From: Protula sp. h YS-2021
Taxonomy: Eukaryota > Annelida > Polychaeta > Sabellida > Serpulidae
Reading direction: 5' to 3'
DNA length: 64,000 nt
Assembly (NCBI GenBank): GCA_949752745.1
Contig: OX457030.1
Span: 71,974,686-72,038,685 of the forward strand
Position 1 is the first letter of the stretch. Each line of letters begins with the position of its first letter. Under the pieces are notes generated by a model, which was not told the origin of the DNA, made no database searches, and saw only the letters and a list, made by a program, of their open reading frames with translations. The position numbers were made by a program, and so were the translations under genes. Of this stretch, positions 33,701 through 38,290 are shown piece by piece.

Positions 33701-36556
33701 ACGGTGACCACAGACTCTCTCACCTGGACTCCGTGTCGACGCCTATGAGATCCTTGCGCTCAAAAGGCGCACACAGCATGGGCAGCTTGTCCAGGCGCTC
33801 GTGCGATCTGTCCAGGCGCTTCGACTCCAGCACCCAAAAGAGCGAGCTCATGAAGTCGTGCACCTTGCCTGCATTGCCAAAGAATGCGCCCCATAACACC
33901 GGTCAAAAGGCGCATCCTCCGCCCCCCACCCCCCCCCCCCACAGCCCAACGGGGCTCATCCTCCATCCCTACCCCCCTAACAGGGCTCACCCTCCATCCC
34001 CACCCCCCCCCCAACGGGGCTCATCCTCCATCCCCACCCCCCACCCCAACGGGGCTCATCCTCCATCCCCACCCACCCCGACGAGACTCACCCTCCACCC
34101 CCCACCCCCAACGGGGCTCATCCTCCATCCTCCATCCCCAACCCCCCCCCCTACCCCCAACGGGGCTCATCCTCCCTACCCACCCCCCCCCCCATCCCGA
34201 CGAGACTCATCCCACCCTTCTCCATTACCAGACCAACAACTCATTTTAGCAATTCACCCCCCCTACCCCCCCCCCCCGACTTCCACACCCCAATGAGGCT
34301 CATCCACCACCCTCAACCCACCTCCTCCTTCCTCACATATATCAATAAACATTCCAGAACACTTATATAAACGAGATGCACCCCCACCCTCCAAGTTTAT
34401 CATTCCCATTAACAGACCACATAAACAGACAACCCCCCCCCCCCCCCAGTAAACCGTATAACTTCACATGAGAATGAGGCACCCCTCCCCTCGTCAACCA
34501 ATAATCAGTCCATCCGTACACGGCATGACGAGGAACACCCCCACCCCTCTCCCGCCCCCACACCCCCCCCCCTTCCCCTACAAGCCACATCGTTCAACCC
34601 AACAAACAGCCAGTCTGGCCCTAGGATTTTGATTACCTCTCTCTGATACAAGCCCTGATACGTGTCTACTCGACAATCTAACCGATAATCAACTGTCCAC
34701 TAATTTCAACATGCAAATCTTTGCCCCTTTTAACTAGTTTTGTCTTTTGCCTACATGATACCATACCACGTTACACAATATTCAGGGTTGAGATTTCGCG
34801 GTCGCCCGGTCGCCCGTGGCGACCAACTTTTGGCTCGGGCGACCAACTTTTTTGAGTTGGTCGCCCGACTGGCGACTAACTTTTTTTCTGAGTATTTTCA
34901 GGTAAATACTGTTGATTATTTTAAACACCATTTCGCTGTTGTTTTTTCATATGAGGCGGGCTAGACAAATTTTGCAATTATTGCGCCGGGCGACCAACTT
35001 TTGTGCCGGGCGACCAGAAAATTTTACGAAGTCTCAACCCTGAGTATACGTTTTTACTACCCTCTAATTCCTGACTGACAAAATTTTTACCTAGCCCTTC
35101 TGACCGACTGTTCGATAAACTACTCGGTAATCAAGTGACGTTTTCTTACTGCCTACAAATCCTAATCCTTCTCGATAACAATACCATATTACATTGATGT
35201 TTACAGTTAACATACCCTCTAATTTCGGGCAGTCGTCCGGATCGAGGAAGAACATGACGTAGGGCGGGGCGTCGCGTGTGTAGGAGGAGCTTGAGCCCGA
35301 GCTCTCCGACGATTGGCTGTTCACACTGGCCGACCTATCAGCGCGCGTGTCAAGGCCGTCGTTGCTAAGGTGACCGCTACCGGATGTGATAGAGCCCGCC
35401 CCACCGTCAGCTGCCAGCAGCGAATACGCCGACAGCGGGTCCCACGGCACAGCAGCTTCTGTGACGTCACTGGGCACTTTTTTGGAAGCTGGCTCCTTCT
35501 CCATACTATTCCGGGCATTCACATTGTGAGGTTCATTCAGTGTAGAACGGAAAGTTTTCTGGGAATCAGTGTTTTGATCGACAGCAGCGGAAGTGGCATT
35601 CAGTTTCTTAGCCCCCGAATCAGTCCCAACCCCTTTACCCTTTATAATATCGGGCACCGCAAGCCTGCCTATGTCCGGGCTCTTCCGAACGGCCTCCGGA
35701 AGCTTCCGAGCCGCTTCCGGAAGCTTCCGAGCAAAGTCCGGCGTGCCGGCCTGGCTTCCGGTCTCGTTCGGATCCAGGCCGAAGACGACCAATCGCGAGT
35801 CGTAGAGCGTGTTGCCGTACTGCGCCTTGATGCCCTCGTACAGGCGATAGAGCTCCGGCAGCTCGTCCGGGTGGTGGCACTTGGCCAGGCAAATGACGCC
35901 AAGGACTTTCCGATGGGCCTGGAAGTCACCCCACGCATTGTTCTCACACGGGTAGAACTTCTTATACCTGTCAACAAGAAAACACAACTAGAATGGTCAA
36001 CTCAGAAAGCTCATGGACAATGTGCACACCTGGATTTGTTTCTCTTGAAAGAAGTCTTGGTCAAACGGAGAACACAAAGGGAATCTACATTTATAAAATA
36101 AAGTTTTTTTTCGAAAAAAAAACTGCGAAAATCTTTGAGGCTGAAAGGTGTCAAAAACATCGTTTTTTCTCTCTTTCTTTAGTTCTACTTTTTAAATGTT
36201 TTAATCAGATAAGTTTTTATAATCACGTTTTCACCCAATAACGCAACTAATACAGCTCAGTTTTAGAATAAGATTTTGGTAATGTCCGATAACTAAAGCG
36301 CAGAGGAAATTGCGTTTTGACTGCAAACCACGTAAGCATATAAAGACGAAAATGAAAGTGAAAGTGATTGGCATGGAGGCAGTCACCTGATGCTGATGGA
36401 GCGGTGCTGGTTCTTGACTCTCAGCGAGTTGACACGCGCCAGTCGCTCGTAGAGCTTGGTGAAGGCTTTGGCCGTGAGGTGACTGCCCGCTTGCTGTACG
36501 AGCAGCAGCACTGAGCTGTGGTCCTCCGTCGTCTGTGTGTAGTCCACCACACTCAT
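2176..36556 (-). CDS. TRAPPC9: TRAPPC9 (trafficking protein particle complex subunit 9), 17 exons, 3' end outside window
   Basis: Subunit of the TRAPP II tethering complex, which acts at the Golgi/endosome as part of a Rab exchange factor; known in vertebrates as NIBP. Exons, in transcript order: 36387-36556, 35216-35967, 33724-33868, 32888-33033, 31812-31958, 30916-31025, 29887-29955, 12590-12661, 11559-11757, 10346-10439, 9167-9343, 7646-7800, 6825-6910, 6489-6612, 5671-5878, 4807-5026, 2176-2321. All have AG/GT borders, and the phases chain without a stop for 3020 nt (1006 codons). The translation follows the vertebrate protein from MSVVDY to the EYSGG region, with landmarks [55 protein letters not shown] and LPPVPF. 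About 250 C-terminal residues should lie beyond the left edge. Oddities are a 165-residue insert in exon 2, a 17-kb intron 7 hosting another gene, and tandem arrays at most splice edges. Confidence 0.95.
2360..4690. repeat. 120-130-bp minisatellite built on the exon 17 acceptor, about 17 copies
   Basis: Each unit, read on the minus strand, has a G-rich segment, then CTTGGATCCGCTAG, then CAGTGCTGTCCTGCAG followed by GTGCTCCGTTGTCGACTGCTG. That matches the polypyrimidine/AG acceptor and first exon bases of exon 17 at 2321. Copies differ mainly in the length of C8-C14 tracts, so the period varies between about 118 and 130 bp. The Gly/Cys-rich ORFs here are by-products of the repeat. Confidence 0.95.
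4700..4830. repeat. Short duplication of the exon 16 donor edge
   Basis: A roughly 56-bp unit containing the 3' end of exon 16 and its donor (minus strand TAGCGAAAAG/GTGAGCGCG) is present at 4807 and again at 4751, with a third partial copy near 4700. The second donor is 56 bp further on, so its use would shift the frame. Confidence 0.85.
4807..5026 (-). CDS. TRAPPC9: TRAPPC9 exon 16 (residues about 885-958)
   Basis: The acceptor is CTGTTGAAG/TTGCGAG and the donor GAAAAG/GTGAGC. The first base completes a codon opened by exon 15 (AG+T), and the exon ends in phase 0. The peptide [20 protein letters not shown] aligns with the vertebrate stretch following LYNGES. Confidence 0.93.
5027..5670 (-). 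other. TRAPPC9 intron 15, no gene seen
   Basis: Holds a G-rich tract near 5300-5340, T/A-rich simple sequence around 5400-5445 and a C8 run near 5620. No coding, RNA or mobile signal was recognised. Confidence 0.6.
5671..5878 (-). CDS. TRAPPC9: TRAPPC9 exon 15 (residues about 816-885)
   Basis: The acceptor is TTTGCGTTGCAG/GGTACCAG. The donor is CAAAG/GTCAGT, preferred over the in-exon CAG/GTCAAA because only it joins exon 16 in frame. The peptide starts GYQTTVLGC, matching vertebrate GYHTTVFG. The acceptor edge is repeated upstream. Confidence 0.92.
5866..6035. repeat. About 54-bp repeat carrying the exon 15 acceptor, about 3 copies
   Basis: ACGGTGGTCTGGTACCCTGC recurs at about 5863, 5919 and 5975. 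On the minus strand each copy reads GTTGCAG/GGTACCAGACCACCG, the exon 15 acceptor plus the exon start. Confidence 0.9.
6045..6112. repeat. 28-bp duplication with TGACGTCA
   Basis: AATAACCCAATGATATGACG followed by TCACGCA occurs twice in tandem. Each copy holds the palindrome TGACGTCA. Confidence 0.85.
6489..6612 (-). CDS. TRAPPC9: TRAPPC9 exon 14 (residues about 775-816)
   Basis: The acceptor is GCTTTCAG/AGTCTGATC and the donor AATATCAG/GTATTT; the exon enters in phase 0 and leaves one base. The peptide [20 protein letters not shown] aligns to the vertebrate GLLTSGVEFESLPAALSL region. Confidence 0.92.
6720..6768. repeat. (ATT)n microsatellite
   Basis: About 16 uninterrupted ATT triplets in intron 13. 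Confidence 0.97.
6825..6910 (-). CDS. TRAPPC9: TRAPPC9 exon 13 (residues about 746-774)
   Basis: The acceptor is TTTTTCTGTAG/ATTTTG and the donor AAAATT/GTGAGT. Joined to exon 12 it gives [20 protein letters not shown], paralleling vertebrate [20 protein letters not shown]. Confidence 0.93.
7141..7620. repeat. (GGTT)n/(GGAT)n tetranucleotide array
   Basis: Blocks of GGTT and GGAT alternate over about 480 bp and stop some 25 bp from the exon 12 donor. The long HPSI/WMDG-type ORFs here are artefacts of a 4-bp repeat read in three frames on both strands. Confidence 0.97.
7646..7800 (-). CDS. TRAPPC9: TRAPPC9 exon 12 (residues about 694-746)
   Basis: The acceptor is GGTGTTTCAG/GGTGTTCCGG and the donor GCTGTCG/GTGCGT. 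The peptide includes [10 protein letters not shown], matching vertebrate [10 protein letters not shown]. The acceptor and first exon bases seed the 50-bp array upstream. Confidence 0.94.
7791..9015. repeat. 50-bp minisatellite built on the exon 12 acceptor, about 24 copies
   Basis: The period is 50 bp, consensus AGCCTAGGTGTAACTACACG then CATACAGGGGCCGGAACACC then CTGAAACACC. On the minus strand each unit ends GGTGTTTCAG/GGTGTTCCGG, the genuine acceptor and first ten bases of exon 12. The pyrimidine tract and AG survive in nearly every copy, giving about two dozen potential acceptors in a row. Two variant types (GTGTTTCAG versus GTGTGTCAG) alternate in the proximal part, as in a higher-order repeat. 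Confidence 0.97.
9167..9343 (-). CDS. TRAPPC9: TRAPPC9 exon 11 (residues about 635-694)
   Basis: The acceptor is TTTTTGCCAG/GCACATC and the donor GCCGTCAC/GTGAGT. The peptide runs [13 protein letters not shown] ... [15 protein letters not shown], parallel to vertebrate HLSFLLQTMLDFL ... GGLTLPPVPFTKLP. Confidence 0.94.
9346..9590. repeat. Degenerate 15-20-bp array abutting the exon 11 acceptor
   Basis: Imperfect repeats of CACGTGACGCATGACA and variants start immediately upstream (in gene sense) of the exon 11 acceptor. The splice edge itself is not clearly inside the unit. Confidence 0.8.
10120..10345. repeat. Degenerate GACGTTGCATGACGTT array abutting the exon 10 donor
   Basis: Roughly 45-bp imperfect repeats rich in TGACGTTG and GTCACGCTG directly follow the exon 10 donor. 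Confidence 0.7.
10346..10439 (-). CDS. TRAPPC9: TRAPPC9 exon 10 (residues about 604-635)
   Basis: The acceptor is TTTGCGGCAG/ATGGAG and the donor CCATCAG/GTAACG. The peptide [20 protein letters not shown] then MGNPAIAIR mirrors vertebrate [29 protein letters not shown]. Confidence 0.95.
10755..11558. repeat. 159-bp minisatellite carrying the exon 9 3' end and donor, about 5 extra copies
   Basis: Each copy contains about 80 bp of coding sequence (peptide [25 protein letters not shown]) followed by the intact donor GAGG/GTAAGG and about 75 bp of C-rich (plus strand) intron. Because the unit is a multiple of three, the minus strand stays open across several copies. The distal copy near 10790-10850 is the most diverged. 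Confidence 0.95.
11559..11757 (-). CDS. TRAPPC9: TRAPPC9 exon 9 (residues about 538-604)
   Basis: The acceptor is TATCGGGCAG/ATCCTGCGC and the donor GCTGAGG/GTAAGG. It contains [18 protein letters not shown], nearly identical to vertebrate [18 protein letters not shown], a strong family landmark. Confidence 0.96.
11770..11882. repeat. 22-bp CATCATCAACACCATCAAAAA array
   Basis: About five copies begin 13 bp from the exon 9 acceptor. Confidence 0.9.
12288..12575. repeat. 20-bp minisatellite next to the exon 8 donor, about 14 copies
   Basis: GATGTCCGTGGTAGCCATGG is tandemly repeated and ends about 15 bp from the exon 8 donor. The unit holds intron sequence only. Confidence 0.95.
12590..12661 (-). 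CDS. TRAPPC9: TRAPPC9 exon 8 (residues about 514-537)
   Basis: The acceptor is GTGTTGCAG/AGATACCTGG and the donor GAGAAG/GTAGGA. It is 24 codons in phase 0 on both sides: [16 protein letters not shown] ... EDEK, matching vertebrate RSMEASEFLQNAVYIN ... EEEK. Its upstream partner exon lies 17 kb away at 29887. Confidence 0.94.
12645..12870. repeat. CAACACAGTCAACACACG array with copies of the exon 8 acceptor
   Basis: AGGTATCTCTGCAACA at the exon edge recurs in altered form near 12770 (GGACCCTCGGCAACA) and 12847 (AGGTACCTCTGCAACA), embedded in CA-rich 17-20-bp repeats. Confidence 0.8.
12948..13360. repeat. 20/40-bp minisatellite, about 20 half-units
   Basis: Alternating half-units of the type GGGACCCTGTCGAACACTGT and GGAACCCTGTCGAATATTGT. 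It is intronic, and the ORFs on both strands are repeat artefacts. Confidence 0.95.
13395..13602. repeat. About 45-bp degenerate repeat, 4-5 copies
   Basis: Units around GTGTCGCTGTTCATGTTTGT and GTTCACACGGCATG recur every 40-48 bp. Confidence 0.8.
13603..14837. other. Gene-free stretch 3' of the homeobox gene
   Basis: Contains poly-C/poly-G runs (13640, 13820-13870, 13970-14000), AT-rich simple sequence (14400-14470) and CAACCAACCAACC at about 14675. I saw no coding exon. Confidence 0.6.
14838..14843 (-). promoter_or_regulatory. Candidate poly(A) signal of the TALE gene
   Basis: TTTATT on the plus strand, i.e. AATAAA for the minus-strand gene, about 80 nt after its stop codon. Confidence 0.5.
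14922..15542 (-). CDS. TALE gene exon 5 (end of homeodomain 1, all of homeodomain 2, stop)
   Basis: The acceptor TTTTTACAG/GTGAAGAAGTGG starts with the recognition-helix half of homeodomain 1. Homeodomain 2 spans about 15264-15069. A Gly/Arg/Pro tail follows to the stop at 14922. Confidence 0.92.
   Translation of the reverse strand: MKKWMANKRVRNCNTLAYNGSIHPKKLQKLIQMKENRTYDSPQPYGGHAASAHAHAQPLRDHHDNGQQPAGGIGTSGVDILEQMRLRGVDIKPRRQKAKRLLNPKAVEAMNAWYFEHITYPYPTDEEKQRLADENGITVPQVTCWFANKRNRSNNTRKLGGGAGGPGGGGRRYSRLPAYPTGGAPMPLSLPVTSHDHSNFLLSARF
14922..19979 (-). CDS. Divergent TALE-class protein with two homeodomains (5 exons, 950 aa)
   Basis: Probable DNA-binding transcription factor. Exons: 19646-19979, 17998-18429, 17412-17647, 15847-17076, 14922-15542; all borders are AG/GT and phases join to 2853 nt including the stop. 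Residues 1-700 are low-complexity and acidic/Pro/Ser-rich with a Met/Gly/Pro segment (exon 2) and a charged, probably helical stretch in exon 4 (around residues 440-520). Homeodomain 1 (about 698-759) is split by intron 4 and has the three-residue loop insertion (HPYP) and WMANKRVR. Homeodomain 2 (about 837-902) is PBC/IRX-like, with YPYPTDEEK and WFANKRNR; Asn51 is kept in both (N751, N892). I do not recognise the family; the ORF could be an amphioxus- or spiralian-type divergent TALE gene. The ATG at 19979 has A at -3; an upstream 5' exon is possible. Confidence 0.88.
15847..17076 (-). CDS. TALE gene exon 4 (410 codons)
   Basis: The acceptor is GTAATATAG/AATTCG and the donor GTGTCAG/GTCAGT. 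It encodes a Thr/Pro-rich start, a Met/Pro segment ([18 protein letters not shown]), a charged region with many Glu/Lys/Leu, a Ser/Pro region and the first 45 residues of homeodomain 1. Confidence 0.92.
17412..17647 (-). CDS. TALE gene exon 3
   Basis: The acceptor is TTCATCAG/GTTGTGC and the donor GAAAAT/GTAAGT. The peptide has [15 protein letters not shown] and a basic cluster AAKKRRTE, a plausible nuclear localisation signal. Confidence 0.85.
17998..18429 (-). CDS. TALE gene exon 2
   Basis: The acceptor is TGTATTTCAG/AATCTT and the donor TGTCCG/GTAAGAG. It encodes [18 protein letters not shown], then Pro/Gly/Met-rich sequence. It contains three TGACGTCA palindromes in coding sequence. Confidence 0.87.
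19646..19979 (-). CDS. TALE gene exon 1 with predicted start
   Basis: ATG at 19979, donor ACAGAAG/GTCAG. The peptide is acidic (E/D/S/T-rich), with two near-identical segments around TSDVT, each over a TGACGTCA. Confidence 0.8.
20040..23400. other. Gene-free 5' flank of the TALE gene (still TRAPPC9 intron 7)
   Basis: AT-rich unique-looking sequence with C-rich and G-rich runs (20545-20625, 20970-21005, 22810-22845). It may contain the TALE promoter, but I saw no convincing TATA box or exon. Confidence 0.55.
23405..23605. repeat. Tandem and inverted GTCCGGTTACGAGATGTC repeats
   Basis: Three units in one orientation (CGGACATCTCGTAATCG) are followed directly by about eight in the opposite orientation (GTCCGGTTACGARATGTC). 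This makes a near-perfect hairpin centred near 23467. Confidence 0.9.
24608..25015. mobile_element. Foldback-type element with GTCGACGGAC-like inverted ends
   Basis: The left side (24625-24700) has repeated AAAATGTCGACGGACAAA motifs. The right side (24945-24990) has ATTTTGATCGTCGGATTTTC and GTCCGACAT, partly complementary. Borders are approximate. Confidence 0.45.
26500..27030. repeat. About 30-bp minisatellite interrupted by a MITE
   Basis: Units of GGGGCACATGACTCGGGTCA then TTACACTGA repeat about 9 times after 26758, with diverged units before 26549. A lone related copy sits near 28940-28985. Confidence 0.9.
26549..26757. mobile_element. Non-autonomous hAT-type MITE, 209 bp, with 8-bp target-site duplication
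   Basis: The left end TAGGGCTGGAACGGGT and right end ACCCGTTCCAACCCTA are inverted repeats with one mismatch. The element is flanked by identical CTCGGGTC at 26541-26548 and 26758-26765. An 8-bp duplication and TAGGG termini fit the hAT superfamily. It is inserted into the minisatellite and encodes nothing. Confidence 0.88.
27990..28500. mobile_element. Foldback element with about 85-bp inverted ends rich in CTGCCCCCC
   Basis: The left arm (about 27995-28080) reads GGTCATCTGCCCCCC, GGTCAACTGCCCCCC, TTTTTTGCAACCCGGTCGAC, TGCCCCCCC. The right arm (about 28415-28495) is its reverse complement, with GTCGACCGGGTTGCAAAAAA and GGGGGCAGATGACC. The middle is AT-rich without an ORF. Confidence 0.8.
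28501..29440. other. Gene-free stretch
   Basis: Poly-T (28840-28860), G-rich tracts (29110-29140, 29245-29330) and a C-run (29393-29411). No exon, RNA or intact element was recognised. Confidence 0.55.
29455..29886. repeat. 103-bp minisatellite carrying the exon 7 3' end and donor, about 4 units
   Basis: The exon 7 end plus donor (minus strand GTGCTGGCTTCTCAGAAG/GTAC) recurs at exact 103-bp spacing (markers 29553, 29656, 29759); the true exon end is at 29887. Between copies are C-rich and GTACTGGTACTACC motifs. Confidence 0.95.
29887..29955 (-). CDS. TRAPPC9: TRAPPC9 exon 7 (residues 491-513)
   Basis: The acceptor is GTTATTGCAG/TACCGC and the donor TCAGAAG/GTACGT. It is 23 codons in phase 0, [23 protein letters not shown], parallel to vertebrate [20 protein letters not shown]. 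Confidence 0.94.
30660..30915. repeat. 29-30-bp minisatellite carrying the exon 6 donor, about 9 copies
   Basis: Each unit reads on the minus strand as AATTATTCCAAG/GTCAGT or GTCCGT, copying the last 10-12 exon bases and the donor of exon 6 (30916). Confidence 0.95.
30916..31025 (-). CDS. TRAPPC9: TRAPPC9 exon 6 (residues about 454-490)
   Basis: The acceptor is TTTCTTAG/GTTCGC and the donor TTCCAAG/GTCAG. The peptide ends [18 protein letters not shown], matching vertebrate SPEDIIDKYKEAISYYSK. Confidence 0.94.
31340..31811. repeat. GC-rich CCACACGCCTCCCGCC array abutting the exon 5 donor
   Basis: Short, degenerate C-rich repeats continue from the exon 5 donor for about 470 bp. Whether the splice edge is inside the unit is unclear. 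Long Arg/Gly ORFs here are artefacts. Confidence 0.8.
31812..31958 (-). CDS. TRAPPC9: TRAPPC9 exon 5 (residues about 405-454)
   Basis: The acceptor is GCTGTTTCAG/CGGCGCTGG and the donor AAAGGCG/GTGAGT. It continues the vertebrate-like ALEGLC motif, then becomes Ala/Ser-rich. Confidence 0.92.
31959..32887 (-). other. TRAPPC9 intron 4, no gene seen
   Basis: C-rich runs at 32406-32460 and 32540-32575. A 179-codon plus-strand ORF (32112-32651) has no recognisable domain and includes the C-runs, so I do not call it a gene. Confidence 0.6.
32888..33033 (-). CDS. TRAPPC9: TRAPPC9 exon 4 (residues about 356-405)
   Basis: The acceptor is CATTTTTAG/AGTGTACC and the donor TTAGCAG/GTGCGT. The peptide [19 protein letters not shown] closely follows vertebrate HYKKRCQGRMRKHVGDLCL. 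Confidence 0.96.
33724..33868 (-). CDS. TRAPPC9: TRAPPC9 exon 3 (residues about 308-356)
   Basis: The acceptor is GGCAATGCAG/GCAAGG and the donor TCCAG/GTGAGA. It contains [12 protein letters not shown] and [20 protein letters not shown], parallel to vertebrate [12 protein letters not shown] and PLLCVPFEKKDFVGLDTDS. Confidence 0.96.
33900..34330. repeat. C-rich minisatellite (AACGGGGCTCATCCTCCATC), about 9 units
   Basis: 30-45-bp units separated by variable C-runs, starting about 30 bp upstream of the exon 3 acceptor. The splice edge itself is not clearly repeated. Pro-rich plus-strand ORFs here are artefacts. Confidence 0.88.
34783..35042. mobile_element. 260-bp MITE/foldback with CAGGGTTGAGA ends
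   Basis: The termini CAGGGTTGAGATTTCG and CGAAGTCTCAACCCTG are inverted. Inside, GGGCGACCAACTTTT recurs in direct orientation near both ends. No convincing target duplication was seen. Confidence 0.72.
35216..35967 (-). CDS. TRAPPC9: TRAPPC9 exon 2 (residues about 57-308) with long disordered insert
   Basis: The acceptor is GTTGACAG/GTATAAG and the donor TTAGAGG/GTATG. It opens with [16 protein letters not shown] and [12 protein letters not shown] as in the vertebrate protein. About 165 Ser/Ala/Lys-rich residues follow (including the near-repeat [17 protein letters not shown]) before the conserved [17 protein letters not shown]; vertebrate TRAPPC9 has only about ten residues there. The reading frame is open throughout. 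Confidence 0.93.
36387..36556 (-). CDS. TRAPPC9: TRAPPC9 exon 1, start codon
   Basis: ATG at 36556 begins [20 protein letters not shown], matching vertebrate [20 protein letters not shown], which fixes the start. The donor is ATCAG/GTGACT. A preceding TTTGTAG/ATGGCC suggests the exon starts about 14 nt earlier with a short spliced 5' UTR. Confidence 0.95.
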
Positions 36557-36599
36557 GCTGGGGCCATCTACAAACATAAGGGCAATGATTTAATGCTTC

Positions 36600-37430
36600 T
36601 CTATGACAGCAGGTCATAATACCCACCACAGAAATTTACGACGCAAGACCTAGGATTCATCCTGTCTCGAAAAGGGGTGGGGAGGGGGGGGGACAGAAAG
36701 GTTCCGCTAGAACTAGTAACGTACAAGCAAAATCTTTCTTTTTGAGTGCATTCAAGAAAAGTTCTTGATGGTTTCGCGGTAATTTAACATAATGTCGTAC
36801 CACTAAAGAAGGCCCCCAAGTCGAATGGGGTCTCTATGTATATATAGCCATCTCAATAGCAGGAAGTCCCTATATACCTAATCTTGTGTCGTACACCGCA
36901 TAAAATGTACTAATAATCTTGCATTTCTGCTGCAAATCAACCAGGTAAAAATAAGAATGTCCGTGAACATAGTGCCCAGCCGTACAAGCGAAGACATTAC
37001 CAAGGTGAAGGAAGAAACCAACCAATTTGATAAAAAATTTATATTTGTTAGAAGGCCTCGTGGCCAACACTGCTGTCAGTAGTAATCCAACCAGATCTGT
37101 GGGACTAACAGCACTGTCTGTTTTTCTCTCAAACTTTTATTTGGCCAGTTTTTGCTGAACCGAAGACAAAAATACTGCAATTCCACCGAAGATCTATTTG
37201 GGGTGAAGGGAAATTGAAGCTACCAAAAAAAAGGGACAGAAGCTATCAGAAAATTAAAAAAGAATATTACAAAGACAAAAATTGGGTCCAGCATATTTCT
37301 TTGACTAACTTGCTTCATCTAATTCTGATTATTACAAAGATTCTGTAATAATATGCAAACTAGAGCCTTAGTGAGACAGGATCCCCGTGTAACACATAAA
37401 GTCACTGGATGGTAGTAAATTCAATGAAAC
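36600..37430. other. 5' flank of TRAPPC9, nothing recognised
   Basis: AT-rich sequence without ORFs, repeats or a clear promoter motif. The first non-coding exon and promoter probably lie here or further right. Confidence 0.5.
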
Positions 37431-37439
37431 TGAAAACCC

Positions 37440-38290
37440 TACATTGCATAACAATTTTTGGTCGATTTCAAAAAATAAGATGACGTTGCACATCTACAAT
37501 ATACATATTTTCACTGCAAAAAATTTCAGAATGCTGGATCGAATAGTTTCGGAGAATGCGTCTGGACAGAACTCTATCTCCGTGTAAACAGCTTCACATA
37601 AAAAATATTTTTTTTTAGAAGTCATATTTCTGACAATTTCTGGCCGATTTCAAAAATAATGCGACGTTGCACAATACAATATACTCATTTTACCGCATAA
37701 AATTTTAGAACGCTGGATCGAATAGTTTCGAAGAATTCGTCTGGACAAAATCTATCTCCGTGCACACAAGTTTCCATTAAAAATTATACCTTGTTGACGA
37801 GTCGTAATTTTTGACAATTTTTGGCTGATTTCAAAAATAATGCGACGTCGCATATCTACAAAACATATATATTCACTGCATAAATTTCAGAACGCTAGAT
37901 CGAATAGTTTTGGAGAACTCGTCTGGACAAAGGAGAACTCGTCTGGACAGAGGAGAACTCGTCTGGACAAAGGAGAACTCGTCTGGACAAAGGAGAACTC
38001 GTCTGGACAAAGGAGAACTCGTCTGGACAAAGGAGAACTCGTCTGGACAAAGGAGAACTCGTCTGGACAAAGGAGAACTCGTCTGGACAAAGGAGAACTC
38101 GTCTGGACAAAGGAGAACTCGTCTGGACAAAACTTATCTCCATCCTAACAAATTTCCTGAAAAAGAGCTATTTTTGAAAAGTCGTATTTATGAGAATTTT
38201 CGGCCGATTTCAAAAATAATACGACGTTGCACACCTTCAATAAAGGTTCTAACCGTACGCCAAAGGAAAAAGCTATATGACAAATACTTT
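37440..38290. repeat. About 188-bp satellite, 3-4 monomers, with an internal 20-bp expansion
   Basis: Monomers share GGCCGATTTCAAAAATAATG, CGACGTTGCA, AACGCTGGATCGAATAGTTT and CTATCTCCGTG at about 180-190-bp spacing. In the third monomer the segment GGAGAACTCGTCTGGACAAA is amplified about 11 times in perfect tandem (37912-38131). Confidence 0.9.

Noticed and set aside
33733..34296. Proline-rich plus-strand ORF of 187 codons
   Set aside because: Antisense to exon 3, then C-rich minisatellite.
35313..36101. 262-codon plus-strand ORF
   Set aside because: Antisense shadow of TRAPPC9 exon 2.
37840..38148. RRTRLDKGELVWTKENSSGQ repeat protein
   Set aside because: A 20-bp perfect repeat encodes it in every frame on both strands.
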